From: Chelativorans sp. AA-79
Lineage (GTDB): Bacteria > Pseudomonadota > Alphaproteobacteria > Rhizobiales > Rhizobiaceae
Assembly (NCBI RefSeq): GCF_029457495.1
Contig: NZ_CP120361.1
Span: 2,806,001 to 2,870,000, forward strand
Length of the DNA: 64,000 nt
Reading direction: 5' to 3'
Both the position numbers and the translations under genes were made by a program. How positions within the stretch are numbered: position 1 is the stretch's first letter; each line of letters opens with the position of its first letter. The notes under the pieces were generated by a model. That model had not been told where the DNA came from, did no database searches, and saw only the letters and a list, made by a program, of their open reading frames with translations. Of this stretch, positions 1 through 10,636 are shown one piece after another.

Positions 1-1036
<1,036 letters not shown>

Positions 1037-1040
<4 letters not shown>

Positions 1041-1993
1041 TGGACTGGGTGAGCCCTTCCGATTTCCTGTCCATCCCCTTCGACGATTGGGTGAACTCTT
1101 TCGTCAAGGATTGGCTCGTGCCGAATTTCAGGCCGTTCTTCCGCGCCATCCAGTGGCCCGTCGTCCAAGTGCTCGACGGGCTGGCCTATGCGCTCAACGC
1201 GACGCCCATGTTGCTGTTCGCGGCCATCCTCTCGCTGGTCGCGTGGCGTACGGCCGGACGCGGCGTAGGCCTGTTCACCCTGGCTTCGCTCTTCTTCATC
1301 GATCTCATCGGCCTGTGGAGCGAGACGATGACGACGCTCGCCATGGTGGTGACCGCCGTCTTCTTCTGCGTGCTCATCGGCGTCCCGCTGGGCGTGGCGG
1401 CGGCGCGCAGCGACATCTATGAGAGGGTGCAGAGACCGGTTTTGGACGTGATGCAGACGATCCCGTCTTTCGTCTATCTCGTGCCCATCGTCATGCTGTT
1501 CGGCGTAGGAATGGTGCCAGGCATCATCGCCACCATCATCTTCGCCCTCCCTCCGATCGTGCGTCTGACCAATCTCGGCATACGCAATGTGCGAAGCGAT
1601 CTGACCGAGGCCGCGACCTCCTTCGGCGCGACGCCATGGCAGGCGCTCGTAGAGGTGCAGTTCCCGCTGGCCATGCGCACCGTCATGGCGGGGCTGAACC
1701 AGACCCTGATGCTCGCCCTCTCCATGGTGGTCATCGCGGCCCTCATCGGCGGCGGGGGGCTTGGGCTCACCGTATTCACGGGCCTTGGTCGTCTCGATGT
1801 GGGCAATGCGACGGCCGGCGGTGTCGGCATCGTGCTCCTGGCGATCATCCTCGACCGCATCAGCCAAGCGCTCGGCGAGAAGAAATCGGTTCACACCGTC
1901 TCCCTCGCCACCACGATCAAATCCTTCTTCGGCTCTGCGTCGCAGCGCGATGCAACTGCCCATCACGAGCGGGCCGCACCTGAAGGTCTGTAA
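1037..1993 (+). CDS. proW: Glycine betaine/proline ABC transporter permease
   Basis: Inner-membrane permease of the same importer, 318 aa, starting at an ATG that overlaps the proV stop. A long amphipathic N-terminal stretch of about 60 residues precedes several hydrophobic membrane segments. The cytoplasmic EAA loop that docks on the ATPase is visible ([14 protein letters not shown] near residue 195). The ProW/OpuAB family normally has this single-permease layout. The gene lies between ATPase and binding protein, completing the transporter. A second ATG directly follows the first, so the start is uncertain by one codon. Confidence 0.93.
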
Positions 1994-2063
1994 GCAAATG
2001 CCTGGCAACGGGCATGATCGATGCTCCGTCGATGGCGGGGCGAGCAAAATCAGGGAGATTTGC

Positions 2064-3101
2064 ATGCATAGATCTAGAACGATGATTTCAGCCCTCGCCA
2101 TTTCGGCAGCGCTGGCGCTGTCCCTTCCCGCCGGGGCGTTCGCGCAGGACAATCCCGGCGAAGGCACCAATGTCAGGATGGCGCGGGCGACTTGGGACAC
2201 GGGCTGGTTTCATGCGGCGATCTACAAGAAGCTGCTGGAGGAACTGGGATATACGGTCGAGGGTCCGACGACGCTCGACAATCCGCCCTTCTACCAGGCG
2301 GTCGCCCAGGGCGATCTCGATCTCTGGGTGAATGGCTGGTTCCCGCTCCACAATACATATGAGAGCACCTTCTCGCAGGGCGCGGAAAAGATCGGCTATG
2401 TCGCCAAGGGCGGCGCGCTTGAAGGTTATCTGGTCGACAAGAACTCGGTCGAGAAGTTCGGGATCGAGACGCTGGACGATTTCAAGCGCGACGAGGTCCG
2501 CGAGGCGTTCGACCGCAACGGCGACGGGAAGGCCGATCTGGTCGCCTGCCCTCCCGGCTGGGGATGCGAGGTGACGATCGAGCACCACCTCGACGCCTAT
2601 GAGTTGCGCGACGTCATCAATCCGATCAAGGCAAGCTATTCCGCCTCCATGGCGGATGCGGTCGCCGCCCACGGCGAAGGCCAGCCGATCCTCTTCTACA
2701 CCTGGACTCCAAACTGGACCGTCGACGTCCTCAAGCCGGGCGAAGATGTGATGTGGATCCAGGTGCCGCGGGTCGATCTTCCCGAAGCGCAGAAGGATCT
2801 CGAGGATGCCGCCACGCTCGACGGCGTGGAAGGCTGTGTGGCCGATCCCTGCAGGCTCGGCTTCCCTGCCAACGATATCCGTCCGGTGGCCAACTCGGCA
2901 TTCCTCGAGGAGAATCCGGCGGCGAAGGCATTGCTGGAAGAGGTTTCGATCCCGGTTGCCGACATCTTCGCGCAAAATTCGAAGATGAACAGCGGCGAAG
3001 GCGATCCCGAAGACATCGAGCGGCACGCCGACGAATGGATCGAATCGCATGCCGATCAGGTGAACACCTGGCTTGAGGCGGCTCGCGCCGCCGCGCAGTA
3101 A
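2064..3101 (+). CDS. proX: Glycine betaine/proline ABC transporter substrate-binding protein
   Basis: Periplasmic binding protein of the proVWX system, 345 aa. The ATG at 2064 was chosen because AGGGAG lies about 7 bases upstream and the first ~28 residues form a signal peptide ending AGAFA-QD. The mature protein has the tryptophan-rich segments expected for a quaternary-amine cage (ARATWDTGWF, DLWVNGWFP, CPPGWGC, FYTWTPNW). There is no lipobox, so it should be a free periplasmic protein. A hairpin follows the stop at 3111-3137. The exact ligand (betaine, proline betaine or choline) cannot be read from sequence. Confidence 0.92.
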   Translation: MHRSRTMISALAISAALALSLPAGAFAQDNPGEGTNVRMARATWDTGWFHAAIYKKLLEELGYTVEGPTTLDNPPFYQAVAQGDLDLWVNGWFPLHNTYESTFSQGAEKIGYVAKGGALEGYLVDKNSVEKFGIETLDDFKRDEVREAFDRNGDGKADLVACPPGWGCEVTIEHHLDAYELRDVINPIKASYSASMADAVAAHGEGQPILFYTWTPNWTVDVLKPGEDVMWIQVPRVDLPEAQKDLEDAATLDGVEGCVADPCRLGFPANDIRPVANSAFLEENPAAKALLEEVSIPVADIFAQNSKMNSGEGDPEDIERHADEWIESHADQVNTWLEAARAAAQ

Positions 3102-3110
3102 AGGACCACG

Positions 3111-3137
3111 GGGGAGCGCGGTCAGCACCGCCTCCCC
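3111..3137 (+). terminator. GC-rich hairpin after proX
   Basis: Arms 3111-3116 plus 3118-3122 pair with 3127-3137 (11 bp, one bulged C, CAGC loop), 10 bases after the proX stop. There is no U-tract, so it may be a 3'-stabilising or partial termination hairpin rather than a strong terminator. Confidence 0.5.
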
Positions 3138-3174
3138 TCCCCGAAGAATATCAACAGCTTACTGGGAAGAATCA

Positions 3175-3558
3175 ATGGAGCATCTCAAGGCCGCGGAAGC
3201 GGCAAGCAGCAATGCCGGAGAGGATACGCTGGGCGGCCGGATCTACCATGCGCGTGATGCTGTCGGGCTCAACATGGAAGAAGCGGCCCGCCGCCTCGGC
3301 GTGGAGACGGAGACCTGGAAGGCCTGGGAATGCGATCGTGACGCGCCGCGCGCGAACAAACTCGTCACCATGGCCGGTCTGCTCGGCGTAAGCCCTTCTT
3401 GGCTTCTCGCAGGCACCGGAACGGGCCCTGCCCCGGACCATCATGACGAGGGCGCTGATCTTATCCGTGCGCTCGAGGCCGCCTCGGCCGAAGCCCTTGC
3501 CTCGCAACAGCGGGTGCTGGACCTTGTGAGCCGCGTCAGAAGGGCCGATCTCGCCTGA
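3175..3558 (+). CDS. XRE-family helix-turn-helix regulator
   Basis: Small DNA-binding protein of 127 aa. Residues ~20-75 fit a Cro/C1-type helix-turn-helix (GGRIYHARDAVGLNMEEAA ... VSPSWLLAGTG). The C-terminal ~45 residues look like a short helix that could dimerise. The ATG at 3175 follows GGGAAGA with a 4-base gap; upstream in-frame starts lack a ribosome site. It lies 73 bp after proX on the same strand, separated by a hairpin, so it may be co-transcribed at reduced level. Control of the betaine transporter is inferred from position only. Confidence 0.8.
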   Translation: MEHLKAAEAASSNAGEDTLGGRIYHARDAVGLNMEEAARRLGVETETWKAWECDRDAPRANKLVTMAGLLGVSPSWLLAGTGTGPAPDHHDEGADLIRALEAASAEALASQQRVLDLVSRVRRADLA

Positions 3559-3560
3559 GA

Positions 3561-3591
3561 CGAGAAAAGACGCGGGTCCGTCGCCCGCGTC
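3561..3591 (-). terminator. Rho-independent terminator between convergent genes
   Basis: A perfect 8-bp stem (3569-3576 with 3584-3591, 7-base loop). On the minus strand it is followed by TTTTCTC, so it reads as the terminator of the ClC gene. It lies 11 bases after the XRE stop on the other strand and may act there too. Confidence 0.65.
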
Positions 3592-3597
3592 CATGCC

Positions 3598-4995
3598 TCA
3601 CCGGTCGTCCGAGGCCGGCGGCTCGACCGCCGGCCTTTCTTGTGCCTGCCCCTGCGCGTTGCCCGTCGCCATCTGTGCACGCCGGCGGCGCAGCGTATCG
3701 GCGATGAACAGCCGCGAGAGCGCATGGTAGAGCGGCTCCGGGGTGATCAGCCGCGCCGTGCCGTATCCAAGCATGGATGCAGCCATCAGGGGGATCACGT
3801 TGGCGTGGTTTCCCGTCATTTCGAGGATGATCACGAAGGCCGTCATCGGCGCCTGCACGACGCCGGCGAAATAGCCGGCCATGCCGAGCACGGCCGCAAG
3901 CCCGGTGCTCGCGCCGAAAAGCATGCCGATCGTGCTCCCGAGCCCCGCACCGACGGACAGCGACGGGGCGAATAATCCTCCGGGAATGCCCGATACGGTG
4001 GAGGCAAGCGATGCGAGAAGCTTGGCCGCGAAATAGAAGACGGGCAGTTCGCCGCCTTCCACCGCTCCGCGCGCTTGCTCATAGCCGGTGCCAAAGGTGA
4101 GCCCGCCGGTGAGAATCCCAACGACGGCGACGACAAAGCCGGCACCCGCCGCGAGCAGAATGGTGCGCCGTTTCGGGTCGGGGGCACGCCAGCGGCGGAT
4201 GCGACGGGTGATGCGCAGCGTCAGGTCGCTGAAGCCGGCTCCGAGCAGCCCTCCCAGGATACCGCAGGCGATCACCAGGGGCCAGTCCCGCGGGAATGCG
4301 GCAGTCGTGGAGGTCACCCCGAAATAGGTGTAATTGCCGAGAATGCCGAGCGAGGCGAGGCCGGCGATGATGACGGCCGACAGCACCAGTCCGTTGACCC
4401 GGGACTGGTAGCTGCGGCTCATCTCCTCGATGGCGAACACGATCCCGGCGAGCGGCGTATTGAAGGCGGCCGCGATTCCCGCGGCGGAGCCGGCCAGGAT
4501 CAGCCCGCGGGCCTGCGCCATGCCACCGATGCGGGCCGCTTGCAGCATAAGCGATGCGCCGACCTGCACCGTTGGTCCCTCTCGACCGATCGAAGCGCCG
4601 CTCGCGAGGCCGAGAACCGTGAGCGCTATCTTGCCGAAGACCATGCGCAACGAAAGGAAGTGGCTACGCTCCTTATCGTCGCGCAGGTGCCTGGCAGCGA
4701 TGACCTGCGGGATGCCGCTGCCCTCCGAGCCGGGGAAGAACCGGTAGGCCAGCCAGGCGCTCAAGGCGAATCCCGCAGGTGTGACGAGGAGGGGCAGGAA
4801 ACGGCGCAAGCCTTCTGCGCCTGTTGCAGCCAAGAAGAACAGATGCGCCTCGTCGGCCAGATAGGCGAAACCGGTGCTGATGAGGCCGGTGGCGAGTGCT
4901 CCGAGCCAGAAGACGAGCCGCGGTTTCCACAGCCGGGGCGAGACCACCAATGCGCGGGAACGTCTCAACACCCTGAACTTCGACCGCGCTCGCAT
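3598..4995 (-). CDS. ClC-family chloride/proton antiporter
   Basis: Integral membrane chloride transporter, 465 aa. The three ion-pathway motifs are present: GSEGSGIPQV, GREGPTVQVG with the gating Glu, and GIPGGLFAPSL. The internal 'proton glutamate' of the exchanger ClC-ec1 appears retained in LAGIVFAIEEM, and the chloride-coordinating Tyr in PEPLYHAL. Together these favour H+/Cl- exchange over a passive channel. No C-terminal CBS domains follow; the tail is a short Q/P-rich stretch. The start was set at the ATG at 4995; a TTG at 5028 would add 11 residues and no strong ribosome site separates them. A terminator lies just beyond the stop. Confidence 0.92.
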   Translation of the reverse strand: MRARSKFRVLRRSRALVVSPRLWKPRLVFWLGALATGLISTGFAYLADEAHLFFLAATGAEGLRRFLPLLVTPAGFALSAWLAYRFFPGSEGSGIPQVIAARHLRDDKERSHFLSLRMVFGKIALTVLGLASGASIGREGPTVQVGASLMLQAARIGGMAQARGLILAGSAAGIAAAFNTPLAGIVFAIEEMSRSYQSRVNGLVLSAVIIAGLASLGILGNYTYFGVTSTTAAFPRDWPLVIACGILGGLLGAGFSDLTLRITRRIRRWRAPDPKRRTILLAAGAGFVVAVVGILTGGLTFGTGYEQARGAVEGGELPVFYFAAKLLASLASTVSGIPGGLFAPSLSVGAGLGSTIGMLFGASTGLAAVLGMAGYFAGVVQAPMTAFVIILEMTGNHANVIPLMAASMLGYGTARLITPEPLYHALSRLFIADTLRRRRAQMATGNAQGQAQERPAVEPPASDDR

Positions 4996-5067
4996 TTCGG
5001 TTGGTCGCCCCCGTTCCTTCGATTTCAAATGCGCCTCGCGGCGCGCTGACGCTGCTTCAACAAGCCT

Positions 5068-5538
5068 CTACACCACGAGATCGGCGAGACGGGCGCGCGC
5101 CGCGGCGATCAGCGCCTTGGGTTCGGCGGAGAAGACGGCATCATGCGCACCGGCGGCCGCCCACACCTGGTCCAAGCGCAACAGCGTTTCGTCCGCATAG
5201 CGTTCTACGCTTTCAGGCTGACCGAGCGGTGAAACGCCTCCGATCGCAAAGCCAGTCTCCTCGCGAACGCGCCGTGGGTCGGCACGCTCCAATTCCTCGC
5301 CAGCGAGCGCGCCGGCCTTCTTCACATCGAGCTTGCTGCTGCCGGAGACCAGAAAGAGGTACAATCGACCGGAACTCTTGCCTGCAAAGATCAGGGACTT
5401 CACGATCTGGTCGACCTCGCAGCCGCATTGACGCGCCGCCTCTTCCGCCGTTCGGGTCGACTCGCCCATGCGCTTGATCTCGACCGGAAGGCCAGCCTCG
5501 GCAGCCGCAGCGGTAACGCGCTCAATGCTCTTCGACAT
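5068..5538 (-). CDS. YbaK/EbsC-family aminoacyl-tRNA deacylase
   Basis: Single-domain protein of 156 aa in the YbaK/ProX editing superfamily, which hydrolyses mischarged tRNA such as Cys- or Ala-tRNA(Pro). Family signatures visible are the lysine-containing QIVKSLIF, YLFLVSGSSKLDVKKAG, and the C-terminal ETGFAIGGVSPLG with the conserved GGxxPxG substrate loop. Length is normal. It stands alone between the ClC gene and the MBL hydrolase gene on the same strand. The tRNA it edits cannot be deduced from sequence. Confidence 0.88.
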   Translation of the reverse strand: MSKSIERVTAAAAEAGLPVEIKRMGESTRTAEEAARQCGCEVDQIVKSLIFAGKSSGRLYLFLVSGSSKLDVKKAGALAGEELERADPRRVREETGFAIGGVSPLGQPESVERYADETLLRLDQVWAAAGAHDAVFSAEPKALIAAARARLADLVV

Positions 5539-5556
5539 GAAAATCCCTACAGTTCA

Positions 5557-6387
5557 CTATCCTGCAATTTCTGCCTCAACCACCATGCCATCATAGGCGG
5601 GATCCACGTTCTCCGGTGTTTCGCGCCGTACCGTCTCGTAGTCGAGCGGCGTGTGCATATGAGTGAGCACCGCGCGCCGGGGCGCGAGGCGTTCGATCCA
5701 TTCCAGCGCCTCGCCGAGCGAGAAGTGGCTGGCATGCGGGCGGTATTGCAACGCATCGAGCACCAGCACCTCAAGGCCTTGCAGCAGCGGTATGGTCTCG
5801 GTGGGAAAGTCGCTCACATCGGAGCAATAGGCAATGTCGCCGAGGCGGAAGCCCAGCGAGCGGATGTCGCCGTGGATCTGCGGCAGTGGCGTGAAGGGGA
5901 TCGGACCGCCCTCCCCGGTGACGGAAAAGACGCGGTCGTGCCTGATGACATGGGGCAGGACGATCGGCGGGTAGTTGCTGCCGGGCGGCGTTTCGAAACA
6001 GTAGCCGAACCCATCACGCAACCGCCCAAGCGTGTACTCGTCGGCGTGTATGTCCATCAGACGACGCTGCGCCTGCACATAGCTGCGCAGATCGTCGATA
6101 CCGTGGATGTGGTCCGCATGGGGATGGGTATAGACCACCGCATCGAGGCTCGTCGCGCGCGCGGCAATCATCTGCTGGCGGAAATCGGGCCCTGTGTCGA
6201 TGGCGACACGAGTCGTCCTGCCGTCGGGCTTGACCCGCTCGACGAGGGCGGCCGCACGCAGGCGCCGGTTCTTCGGATTGTCCGGATCGCAGGCGCCCCA
6301 ATCGCCGATGATGCGCGGCACCCCCGGTGAGGAGCCACAGCCGAGGATGGTGAGGCGGATTCGATCCCGCACTTCACGCGCCTCCAT
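5557..6387 (-). CDS. MBL-fold metallo-hydrolase
   Basis: Metallo-beta-lactamase-fold hydrolase of 276 aa. The metal-binding HPHADH motif lies near residue 87, the bridging Asp in YCSDVSDF, and later histidines in PHASHF and LTHMHTPLD. The N-terminus LTILGCGSSPGVPRI resembles PhnP-type phosphodiesterases and tRNase Z-like enzymes. It overlaps the tatD gene by 14 bp and belongs to the metG-tatD-MBL run common in Rhizobiales. Substrate unknown; similarity to PhnP is not enough to call it a phosphonate gene, since this position is a core one. Confidence 0.85.
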   Translation of the reverse strand: MEAREVRDRIRLTILGCGSSPGVPRIIGDWGACDPDNPKNRRLRAAALVERVKPDGRTTRVAIDTGPDFRQQMIAARATSLDAVVYTHPHADHIHGIDDLRSYVQAQRRLMDIHADEYTLGRLRDGFGYCFETPPGSNYPPIVLPHVIRHDRVFSVTGEGGPIPFTPLPQIHGDIRSLGFRLGDIAYCSDVSDFPTETIPLLQGLEVLVLDALQYRPHASHFSLGEALEWIERLAPRRAVLTHMHTPLDYETVRRETPENVDPAYDGMVVEAEIAG

Positions 6388-7171
6388 GCCGGAATTCGGG
6401 TGGCACCCTGGTGAAAAGGCGGAAGAAATTGTCCGTGGTGAGTTCCGCCGTCTCCTCGGGCGAAAGCCCGATCGTCTCGGCCAGAACCGCAGCAGTATGC
6501 ATCACGAAGGCAGGTTCGTTGCGCTTTCCGCGGTGGGGCATCGGCGCGAGATAAGGTGCATCGGTCTCGACCAACAACCGGTCACGGGGCACGAAGGCGG
6601 CGACATCGCGCAGGGCGTCCGACCTCTTGAACGTCAGAATTCCCGAAAAGGAGATGTAGCCGCCGAGTTCGACCCCGGCGCGCGCAAGCGCCAGTCCCGA
6701 GGAGAAGCAATGGAGGATGAAAGGAAAGCTTCCCTTCTCCGTCTCCTCGCGCAGGATGGCCGCCACGTCGTCATCCGCATCCCGCGCGTGGATGACGAGC
6801 GGCAGGCCCGTGCGGCGCGCCGCATCGATATGCGTGCGGAATCCCTGTGCCTGCATCTCGCGCGGCGAGTTGTCGTAGAAATAGTCGAGACCGGCCTCGC
6901 CGATCCCCACGACCTTCGGGTGACCGGCGATTGATATCAGTTCGTCGGCTGTGACGCCGTGCTCTTCGGCGGCATTGTGCGGATGCGTGCCGACCGTGCA
7001 GAAGACATTTGCGTACCTCTCCGCGATCGCGCGAATTGAATCGAACCGGGCGACACGGGTTGAGATCGTCACCATCAGCCCTACGCCGGCCGCACCGGCG
7101 CGGGCGAGAATGTCATCGCGCTCTTCCTCGAAATCCGGGAAATCGAGATGGCAATGGCTGTCGACCAGCAT
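6374..7171 (-). CDS. tatD: TatD-family metal-dependent hydrolase
   Basis: TIM-barrel metallohydrolase of 265 aa. The N-terminal MLVDSHCHLDF carries the HxH metal pair; GEAGLDYFYD, LVIHARDAD, FILHCFSSG and LVETDAPYLAP supply the remaining ligands. TatD proteins are 3'-5' nucleases and are also reported as D-aminoacyl-tRNA deacylases. The ATG follows directly on the metG stop, so the pair is translationally coupled. Length is normal for the family. Confidence 0.92.
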   Translation of the reverse strand: MLVDSHCHLDFPDFEEERDDILARAGAAGVGLMVTISTRVARFDSIRAIAERYANVFCTVGTHPHNAAEEHGVTADELISIAGHPKVVGIGEAGLDYFYDNSPREMQAQGFRTHIDAARRTGLPLVIHARDADDDVAAILREETEKGSFPFILHCFSSGLALARAGVELGGYISFSGILTFKRSDALRDVAAFVPRDRLLVETDAPYLAPMPHRGKRNEPAFVMHTAAVLAETIGLSPEETAELTTDNFFRLFTRVPPEFRHGGA

Positions 7172-8719
7172 TCAGGCCCCCTGCCCTTCCTGTTCCACAT
7201 AGCGCGGGAAGACGGGCTGAGGCGCTGGCAGCGGCGTCCCGGATACGAGCATGGCCTCGCCGATATCGTCGAAGCGGCGGCGGTCCGCCGGCACGGCCAG
7301 GAGGTCGAGCAGCTTTTCCGCCGAGCCCGGAATATAGGGCTGGCAAAGAATGCCCACACGCCGCAGCACTTCGGCGGTGGTGAAAAGCACCGTCTCCATG
7401 CGCGACGGATCCGTCTTGCGCAGGGCCCATGGGGCCTCGCCCGCGAAATAGCGGTTTGCCTCCGCCACCACCTCGAACACCGCCGCGAGTGCGGAGTGGA
7501 TCGCCTGGCGCCCCATCGCCGTGCGGCTCGCGGCAAGCGCTGCCTCCGCCTGGTCTAGAATAACCTTGTCCGCGGCCGAGAATTCACCCCGCGCGGGCAC
7601 CTTCCCGTCGCAGTTCTTGGCGATCATCGACAGCGAACGCTGCGCAAGATTGCCGAGATCATTGGCAAGGTCGGCATTGATGCGGTTGACGATCGCCTCG
7701 TGGCTATAGCTGCCGTCCTGTCCGAAGGGGACCTCGCGCAGGAAGAAATAGCGCACCGCATCGAGCCCGTAATGATCGACCATCGTGAAGGGATCGACGA
7801 CGTTGCCGACCGACTTCGACATCTTCTCCCCGCGGTTGAAGAGGAAGCCGTGCGCGAAGATCCGCTTCGGCAGCTCGATGCCGGCGGACATGAGGAAAGC
7901 CGGCCAGTAGACCGCGTGAAAGCGCACGATGTCCTTGCCGATGACGTGGACCGCAGGCCAGAAGCGCCACTTCTCCGCGCCCGTATCCGGATAGCCGGCG
8001 GCGGTGATGTAGTTGGTGAGCGCGTCCACCCACACATACATCACGTGCTTCTCGTCGCCCGGCACCGGCACGCCCCAGTTGAAGGTGGTGCGTGAGATCG
8101 AAAGATCCCTGAGCCCGGACTTGACGAAGCTGATCACCTCGTTGCGCCGCTCCGCCGGTGCGATAAAGTCCGGGTTTTCCTCGTAATAGGCGAGAAGCTT
8201 GTCCTGATAGGCCGAAAGCCGGAAGAAATAGGATTCCTCCTCGTTCCATTCGACAGGAGAGCCCAGTGGCTCGCGGCGCACGCCGTCCTCGCCGACCGTG
8301 GTCTCCTTCTCGTCGAAATAGGCTTCCTGCCGCACGGAATACCAGCCGCCGTAGCGGTCGAGATAGATATCGCCATTGGCCGCCATGCGCTCCCAGATCG
8401 CCTGACACGCCTTGTAATGGCGCTCTTCGGTGGTGCGGATGAACTCGTCGTTGGAGCCGCCCACGGTCTCGATCATCGCCCGGAAAACAGCGGAGTTCCG
8501 GTCGGCCAGCGTCTTCGGCGCAACACCTTCCTGGTCCGCCGTCTGCTGCATCTTCAGGCCATGTTCGTCCGTGCCGGACAGGAAGAACACGTCCTTCCCG
8601 TCGAGTCGCTGGAAGCGAGCCAGCGCGTCGGTGGAGATCACCGTGTAGGCGTGGCCGATGTGCGGCTTGCCGTTCGGATAGAAAATCGGCGTGGTGATGT
8701 AGAAGGTCTCGCGTGTCAT
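7172..8719 (-). CDS. metG: Methionyl-tRNA synthetase
   Basis: Class I aminoacyl-tRNA synthetase charging tRNA-Met, 515 aa. HIGH is seen in GKPHIGHAY (residue ~19) and KMSKS in [10 protein letters not shown] (~300). At 515 aa it is the short form without the C-terminal tRNA-binding/dimerisation domain of the E. coli enzyme, as usual in alphaproteobacteria. The start at 8719 was set on the conserved opening [15 protein letters not shown]; an upstream extension lacks homology-like features. It lies 80 bp after holB on the same strand. Confidence 0.96.
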   Translation of the reverse strand: MTRETFYITTPIFYPNGKPHIGHAYTVISTDALARFQRLDGKDVFFLSGTDEHGLKMQQTADQEGVAPKTLADRNSAVFRAMIETVGGSNDEFIRTTEERHYKACQAIWERMAANGDIYLDRYGGWYSVRQEAYFDEKETTVGEDGVRREPLGSPVEWNEEESYFFRLSAYQDKLLAYYEENPDFIAPAERRNEVISFVKSGLRDLSISRTTFNWGVPVPGDEKHVMYVWVDALTNYITAAGYPDTGAEKWRFWPAVHVIGKDIVRFHAVYWPAFLMSAGIELPKRIFAHGFLFNRGEKMSKSVGNVVDPFTMVDHYGLDAVRYFFLREVPFGQDGSYSHEAIVNRINADLANDLGNLAQRSLSMIAKNCDGKVPARGEFSAADKVILDQAEAALAASRTAMGRQAIHSALAAVFEVVAEANRYFAGEAPWALRKTDPSRMETVLFTTAEVLRRVGILCQPYIPGSAEKLLDLLAVPADRRRFDDIGEAMLVSGTPLPAPQPVFPRYVEQEGQGA

Positions 8720-8799
8720 CAGGAGAATGCTCAAAAGGTCGATACTTGGCTTGCGCCCAGATAGCGCATCATGGCGGGGAATGCCATGCTTGGAAGCGC

Positions 8800-9864
8800 C
8801 TAGCCAGCCGCCTGCTTCTGCATGGCTCCGTGCAACCGGTCCAGCATTCCGGTGACGTGCTGTTTGCGGTCGAGATTGTAGATTTCCGTCTGGCGCGTCG
8901 TCTCGGCCACTTCCTCCCAAAGAGAGGCGAACCGCTGCGCGCGCGCCATAGCGCCCACCGCCGCAGCGTTTGATGCCGCATCCGCCACCCGGTCGAGAAT
9001 GGCGCGGTTGAAGAGACTGAACTGGACGTGCCGTTCCCGCCCGGTGACGGCTTCGGCGAGCTTGTAGGCTTCCGTGACATCGAAGCGCTGCTGGGAAAGG
9101 ATCCGCTCCACCACCTGCTCGATCTCGAGCCCGCCGAATTCAGTGAGCAAGATTGCATCGCGCGCGCTTCCTGCGGCGCGCTGCACGAGCAGCCGTCGTT
9201 CCTCGGCCCCGTCCGGCAATGTGGCGCCGAGGCTCGAAAGCAGGTCTTGCAGCAGATCGGGAGAGAGGGGATCGAGCTTGAAGACCTGGCAGCGCGATCG
9301 GATTGTCGGCAGGAGCCGGCCGAGCGAGTGCGCTATGAGGACGAAGAGCGTACGCGGCGGTGGCTCCTCCAGGTTCTTCAGCAGTGCGTTCGCGGCACTG
9401 GTGTTCATGTCGTCCGCCGGGTCGACAATGATGATTCGGTAGCCGCCGTCAGGCGGCGTAAGGGAAAGGAACCGGCTAACCCGCCGGATCTCGTCCACTG
9501 TGATCACCGTCTTGAATTTCTTGTCGCGCTCCACGAATGGCCGCGTGAGGTGAAGGAGGCCGGGATGGGCGCCCTGCGCGACGAGCCGGAAGGCCTGGGA
9601 GCGCGGGTCGATCCGGGAAATCTCGCCCGGAGCAATGCGGTGGTCCGGATGGCTGAAGAGATGATGCGCCAGGTGAAAGGCAAGCGTCGCCTTTCCAATT
9701 CCTTGCCGGCCCGTAAACAGGAGAGCGTGATGCAGCTTGCCTGCGCGATAGGCGCCCACCAGCATGGCGCGCGCGGCTTCATGGCCGAGCAGGAGCGGAT
9801 TTTCCGCCGGTTCCGGAATGTCCGGCAGCGTGTCGTGCTGTTCGGGTGCGCGGCGCTCAAACAT
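8800..9864 (-). CDS. holB: DNA polymerase III delta' subunit
   Basis: Clamp-loader subunit, 354 aa. A P-loop-like [11 protein letters not shown] is near residue 55, and the arginine-finger motif SRC is in [10 protein letters not shown], as in AAA+ clamp-loader proteins. The ATG at 9864 overlaps the end of tmk by 8 bp; longer in-frame starts run deep inside tmk and are not credible. tmk-holB-metG-tatD is a conserved bacterial block. Opening residues [13 protein letters not shown] match the usual alphaproteobacterial start. Confidence 0.94.
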   Translation of the reverse strand: MFERRAPEQHDTLPDIPEPAENPLLLGHEAARAMLVGAYRAGKLHHALLFTGRQGIGKATLAFHLAHHLFSHPDHRIAPGEISRIDPRSQAFRLVAQGAHPGLLHLTRPFVERDKKFKTVITVDEIRRVSRFLSLTPPDGGYRIIIVDPADDMNTSAANALLKNLEEPPPRTLFVLIAHSLGRLLPTIRSRCQVFKLDPLSPDLLQDLLSSLGATLPDGAEERRLLVQRAAGSARDAILLTEFGGLEIEQVVERILSQQRFDVTEAYKLAEAVTGRERHVQFSLFNRAILDRVADAASNAAAVGAMARAQRFASLWEEVAETTRQTEIYNLDRKQHVTGMLDRLHGAMQKQAAG

Positions 9865-10528
9865 TATCCGCCTCCTCTGAATCACCGGCCATGGCGCGTG
9901 ATGTGACCTGCGAAACGGCCTCGGCGATCTGACCCGCAACCTCCTCGGCGGCAGAAGACGCGTCAATGACAATGCAGCGCCGGGGTTCACTGGCAGCGAT
10001 CTCCAGGAATGCTTCGCGCCGTCGCCGATGGATGTCCAGCGTCTCCTTTTCAAAGCGGTCCGCGGTTTCCTCCCCGCGCCTCTCCGCGGCTCGGCGAAGG
10101 CCTTCCTCGGGATCGATGTCGAGCATGATGGTAAGGTCGGGCATGACGCCGTTGACCGTCACGCGCTCCAGCGCGGCCATGAAGTCGGGCTCCAGGCCTC
10201 CGGTCACGCCCTGGTAGACGCGCGAGGAATCGACGAACCGGTCGCAGAGGACGATGGCGCCGCGGTCCATCGCCGGCCGGATCACCTGCTCGACATGGTC
10301 AGACCGCGCGGCGGCGAAGAGGAGAGCTTCAAGCGTCGGCCCGAAGGGCTCGGCGGCACCGGAAAGGAGGACATGGCGGATCGCCTCCGCCCCCGGCGAA
10401 CCGCCGGGTTCGCGTGTGGTCACGACTTCACGACCTTCGGCGCGTAGGTGCTCGGCCAGGAGACGTATCTGGGTCGACTTCCCCGCGCCCTCACCTCCTT
10501 CGAACGTGATGAAAAACCCCCGGGGCAC
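9857..10528 (-). CDS. tmk: Thymidylate kinase
   Basis: dTMP kinase for dTTP synthesis, 223 aa. The P-loop [10 protein letters not shown] is at residues ~11-20; the DRx motif is in [13 protein letters not shown] and the LID arginines in [16 protein letters not shown]. Length is slightly above the usual ~210 because of a short acidic tail. First gene of the tmk-holB-metG-tatD-MBL run, 108 bp after the D,D-carboxypeptidase gene. Confidence 0.95.
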   Translation of the reverse strand: MPRGFFITFEGGEGAGKSTQIRLLAEHLRAEGREVVTTREPGGSPGAEAIRHVLLSGAAEPFGPTLEALLFAAARSDHVEQVIRPAMDRGAIVLCDRFVDSSRVYQGVTGGLEPDFMAALERVTVNGVMPDLTIMLDIDPEEGLRRAAERRGEETADRFEKETLDIHRRRREAFLEIAASEPRRCIVIDASSAAEEVAGQIAEAVSQVTSRAMAGDSEEADNV

Positions 10529-10636
10529 CGTTTCCTCGTTTTCGTTCCGCTTCCGGCGCGTCCTTCATAGTCGGCGAAGCGGCGAAGGTCCAATGCCAAG
10601 AGGAAGCAGGATCGCAACCTGCGAACCGGTCAGGTG

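Noticed and set aside
4075..5049. Plus-strand open frame of 324 codons across the ClC gene
   Set aside because: Antisense shadow of a motif-complete ClC protein.
5557..6387. MBL hydrolase as PhnP of a C-P lyase system linked to the phosphonate locus
   Set aside because: It lies in the conserved metG-tatD core block about 9 kb away; no phn C-P lyase genes are present.
8720..8920. N-terminal extension of metG by 67 codons
   Set aside because: The conserved MetRS start is at 8719; the extension is arginine-rich and runs into holB.
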